From contig CAIMFV010000027.1 of NCBI GenBank assembly GCA_903840435.1, forward strand, positions 1 through 64,000: a stretch of 64,000 nucleotides of DNA, given 5' to 3'. This document shows, piece after piece, positions 61,881 to 64,000 of the stretch. Positions within the stretch are counted from its first letter, which is position 1, and each line of letters begins with the position of its first letter. The stretch is from an uncultured Caulobacterales bacterium. GTDB taxonomy: Bacteria > Pseudomonadota > Alphaproteobacteria > Caulobacterales > Caulobacteraceae. The notes below the pieces were generated by a model, which ran no database searches, was not told the origin of the DNA, and saw only the letters and a list, made by a program, of their open reading frames with translations. Position numbers and translations under genes: made by a program.

Positions 61881-63290
61881 CTAGCCCCTGTTCGCGGCCT
61901 CCGCCAAGGCCTCACCGGTGCTGCGCGGTCCAAATACCCCAACAGCTCCCGCAGCCACCGCCATGGCGAGCGCGATAAAGCCAAAGACACCCAACGCGCC
62001 GGAGCTCAACAGCAGGGCGCCGATGACATAGCTCGACGCCACGGTCGACAAACGGCTGAAAGCATAGACAAAGCCCACGGCCGAGGCGCGCATCGCTGTT
62101 GGATAAAGTTCAGCCTGATAGGCGTGATAGCCATAGGACAACAGATTATTGGAAAAGGTCAGGGCGACGCCTAAGGCAATAATCGCCCAAGGCGTCACCT
62201 GTTGTGACAGCGCAAGGCCCAAGGTCGCCGTACCAAAGGCCGCCAGGATAATCTGATGCTTACGCTCCAAGCGATCTGCGACCAGCGCGCACAGGACCGG
62301 GCCAACCGGATAGGCGAGCGCGATGGCAAACGCATAGCCAAGACCTTGGGTGACCGAATGCCCCTGACCCGCGATCAGTGACGGCGCCCAATTGCCAAAA
62401 CCATAAAACCCAATGGCTTGCGCAATGTTGAACACCACCAACATGAGCGTGACGCGCAGATAAGGGGGCCGAAACGCAGCCGCGAGGCCCGTTGGCGGGC
62501 AAGCCTGTGGCACAAAAGCGCGCGCCTCGTCTCCCTGGCGCGGTGGCGCAGCTTCCCTGCCCTCCAGAGCTCGTACAATTGCGTCCGCTTCCCGCCACCG
62601 CCCTTGGGCCGCGAGCCAGCGCGGACTTTCTGGCAAGCGGGCGCGGATCAGCCAAACCCCCACCGCACCGCTGGCGCCGATCAACATCACCCAACGCCAC
62701 CCTGCGACACCAAACGGACTGAGCGGCGTCAAGGTCCAGGCGATCAAGGCCACCAAGGGCACGGCAACAAATTGGATCGCCTGGTTGACAGCAAACGCGC
62801 GGCCTCTCAGCCGGGCCGGAGCAATCTCGGCGACATAGGCGTCAATGGTGACGAGTTCGACCCCAATGCCAATTCCTGAAATCAACCGCAGGAGATCAAG
62901 CTGCCAAGCTTCCGCGCAAAAGGCCATGGCAAGGGTTGCCAGGGCGTACCAAATCAAGGCGGCGGTGAAGATGGCGCGGCGACCAAACCGGTCCGCCAAG
63001 CGCGAAAACGCGATGGCGCCGATGAACAGCCCTAAAAAAGTCGCCGCAGCGAAACTTGCCTGATCACTTTGCCCAAACAATCCCTTGGGGCCTTGGTGAA
63101 ACACGCCCGCCTTGACCAGGCCCGGCGCCACATAGGCGGTCATCATCAGATCATAAAATTCAAATACGCCACCCAGCGACACGAGGCCAATCAACCGCCA
63201 GGCTGGCGCTGCGTCTGCCAAGCGATCAATGCGCCCGCCAATGTCCATGCTCTCATCCATGGGCAGGAAGGTGACCGAAATCTGCGCCAC
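61881..63290 (-). CDS. MFS transporter (sugar/aromatic acid symporter-like)
   Basis: Up to 469 residues, 12 helices. The motif RLADRFGRRAIFTAALIWYALATLA (split: residues about 100-125) between helices 2 and 3, the GIGIGVELVTIDAYVAEIAPARLRGRA stretch (about 145-172) in the first half, and ARLPESPRWL are typical of the AAHS/sugar-porter group. A start at 63290 is given; ATGs at residues 11 and 15 are alternatives. It lies 32 nt upstream of the beta-helix gene on the same strand and may belong to the same operon. Confidence 0.87.
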   Translation of the reverse strand: MAQISVTFLPMDESMDIGGRIDRLADAAPAWRLIGLVSLGGVFEFYDLMMTAYVAPGLVKAGVFHQGPKGLFGQSDQASFAAATFLGLFIGAIAFSRLADRFGRRAIFTAALIWYALATLAMAFCAEAWQLDLLRLISGIGIGVELVTIDAYVAEIAPARLRGRAFAVNQAIQFVAVPLVALIAWTLTPLSPFGVAGWRWVMLIGASGAVGVWLIRARLPESPRWLAAQGRWREADAIVRALEGREAAPPRQGDEARAFVPQACPPTGLAAAFRPPYLRVTLMLVVFNIAQAIGFYGFGNWAPSLIAGQGHSVTQGLGYAFAIALAYPVGPVLCALVADRLERKHQIILAAFGTATLGLALSQQVTPWAIIALGVALTFSNNLLSYGYHAYQAELYPTAMRASAVGFVYAFSRLSTVASSYVIGALLLSSGALGVFGFIALAMAVAAGAVGVFGPRSTGEALAEAANRG

Positions 63291-63356
63291 ACGAAAGGCC
63301 TCACCCGCTCCCCATGCACCAGGGTGTCGGGTAAAGCGAGGTGGAAAGGGTTCGGT

Positions 63357-63797
63357 CTATGGGCAGGCGTTCAGGAGGTCCAAATGCTCGACCTCGCGAA
63401 GGTAGATCGGCTCGATTCGCCACGTTTCTGTTGGGCTAGATTTCCACCTCACTTTTCCCCGGAGGTTATTGCCCAGGATTTTGCCCGTAAACACGACACT
63501 CTGACCGTTAGCGTCAGCTACAAACCGCAACTCACCAGACCGCGGATCTAAAGTGACTGCGGACGCAGGAACCGGCCCCATCAATGGCCCCTCCCCGCCC
63601 CAACTAAAGCTGACGGAGGGGCGGGGCGTAGACCGTCTGATGACGATTTGATAGCCGGCCACGTCGCCACTTTCGACTTCGCCACAAAGGCTTGAAAATA
63701 TTGCAATTTTTGGCTCAGCCTGCGCACACGCTGTCGCCGCGTGTGCCGTTACCGAGACGAGCGCCAAAACGAACGGGCGAGAGAAATTGCACTTCAT
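63357..63797 (-). CDS. Small exported protein of unknown function
   Basis: A 146-residue protein with a signal peptide (about 1-26, TACAQA site). The mature part is strand-rich (SVSFSWGGEGPL, SGELRFVADANGQSVVFTGKI, LRGKVRW) and has two Cys. No family was recognised. It is upstream of the MFS gene by about 70 nt on the same strand and downstream of the truncated permease gene. Confidence 0.6.
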   Translation of the reverse strand: MKCNFSRPFVLALVSVTAHAATACAQAEPKIAIFSSLCGEVESGDVAGYQIVIRRSTPRPSVSFSWGGEGPLMGPVPASAVTLDPRSGELRFVADANGQSVVFTGKILGNNLRGKVRWKSSPTETWRIEPIYLREVEHLDLLNACP

Positions 63798-63829
63798 TTT
63801 CCCAGACGGAACGATCCGCCTCCCCTTCC

Positions 63830-64000
63830 TCAGTGGCCGAGCATCTTCCCCAACATCGTCGCCAGGGGGGGGACTGCTGCGGCCTTGGCCAGCAGGCCTA
63901 GACCCGAAATGCCGAGCAACAGAAACGTTACCTTACGGAAGTTGATGTCAGAAATGCGCCGGTAAAGGTTCACGCCCATTAGGGTTCCCGGCAAGACCAC
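63830..64000 (-). CDS. TSUP (TauE/SafE) permease, C-terminal end only
   Basis: The minus-strand reading from the window edge stays open for 56 codons to a TGA at 63830: GTLMGVNLYRRISDINFRKV, then the hydrophobic helix TFLLLGISGLGLLAKAAA and a short tail. The GxxxGxxLxxRxSxxxFR pattern before a last helix is the usual C-terminus of TauE/SafE sulfite/organosulfur transporters. The 5' part lies outside the window. Too short to fix the substrate. Confidence 0.75.
   Translation of the reverse strand: MVLPGTLMGVNLYRRISDINFRKVTFLLLGISGLGLLAKAAAVPPLATMLGKMLGH

Overview
The window is GC-rich, gene-dense DNA from an alphaproteobacterium, most likely of the Caulobacterales (Caulobacteraceae or Hyphomonadaceae type). 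The main grounds are two holdfast-anchor (hfa) loci, a short flagellin, a TonB-dependent receptor, many secreted M16, S9 and DUF885 peptidases, and the DUF1285, DUF599 and PAS_5 families. Species cannot be named from the sequence alone.

Layout. 0.5-1.8 kb: CBS-domain protein and rhomboid protease. 2.0-4.6 kb: hfaA-hfaB-hfaD, then an M16 protease (4.7-7.5). 7.5-9.3 kb: small membrane, PAS and PhnA-like genes, then dispersed palindromic repeats. 9.6-12.5 kb: a secreted helical-repeat protein coupled to a DUF3142 protein. 12.5-14.4 kb: a lipoprotein / SatD-like / DUF3307 unit with ACTTGTA palindromes before two of its genes. 14.4-18.7 kb: GMC oxidoreductase, a tRNA-Leu(UAA) split by a group I intron, a HigBA-type toxin-antitoxin pair and a Fic protein. 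19-21 kb: S9 peptidase. 21.1-21.7 kb: five tandem copies of a double-hairpin repeat. 21.7-28.4 kb: Nudix, DUF1285, cysteine hydrolase, PhyH-like dioxygenase, two transporters and flagellin. 28.9-33.2 kb: DUF885 peptidase, two RNA-modifying enzymes and a methyltransferase. 33.3-35.9 kb: a disturbed accessory patch with an AT-rich membrane-protein gene, three antitoxins without toxins and a tRNA-Ser. 36-43 kb: msrA, DUF599, threonine aldolase, epoxide hydrolase, SDR, MFS and GNAT genes. 43.4-46.7 kb: a second hfa locus in the order repeat adhesin - hfaA - hfaB. 46.8-54.5 kb: prolyl oligopeptidase, Pr6Pr, MBL hydrolase, homocysteine methyltransferase, and a fused 2-oxoacid dehydrogenase E1 coupled to a FabD-like acyltransferase. 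54.7-63.8 kb: TonB receptor, hybrid histidine kinase, diheme cytochrome plus beta-helix pair and an MFS transporter. The window ends inside a TSUP permease.

How the genes fit together. The two hfa loci look like paralogous export and anchor systems: a CsgG-like lipoprotein pore (HfaB) with small and large exported proteins that share one repeat motif. The large protein of locus 2 carries 11 clear repeats arranged as a duplicated five-repeat block. Together with the flagellin they suggest a motile-to-attached life style (inference). The many exported peptidases and the TonB receptor suggest scavenging of peptides and complexed nutrients. The items most worth follow-up are the second hfa locus, the tRNA-Leu(UAA) intron, the SatD-like regulon and the cluster of orphan antitoxins.
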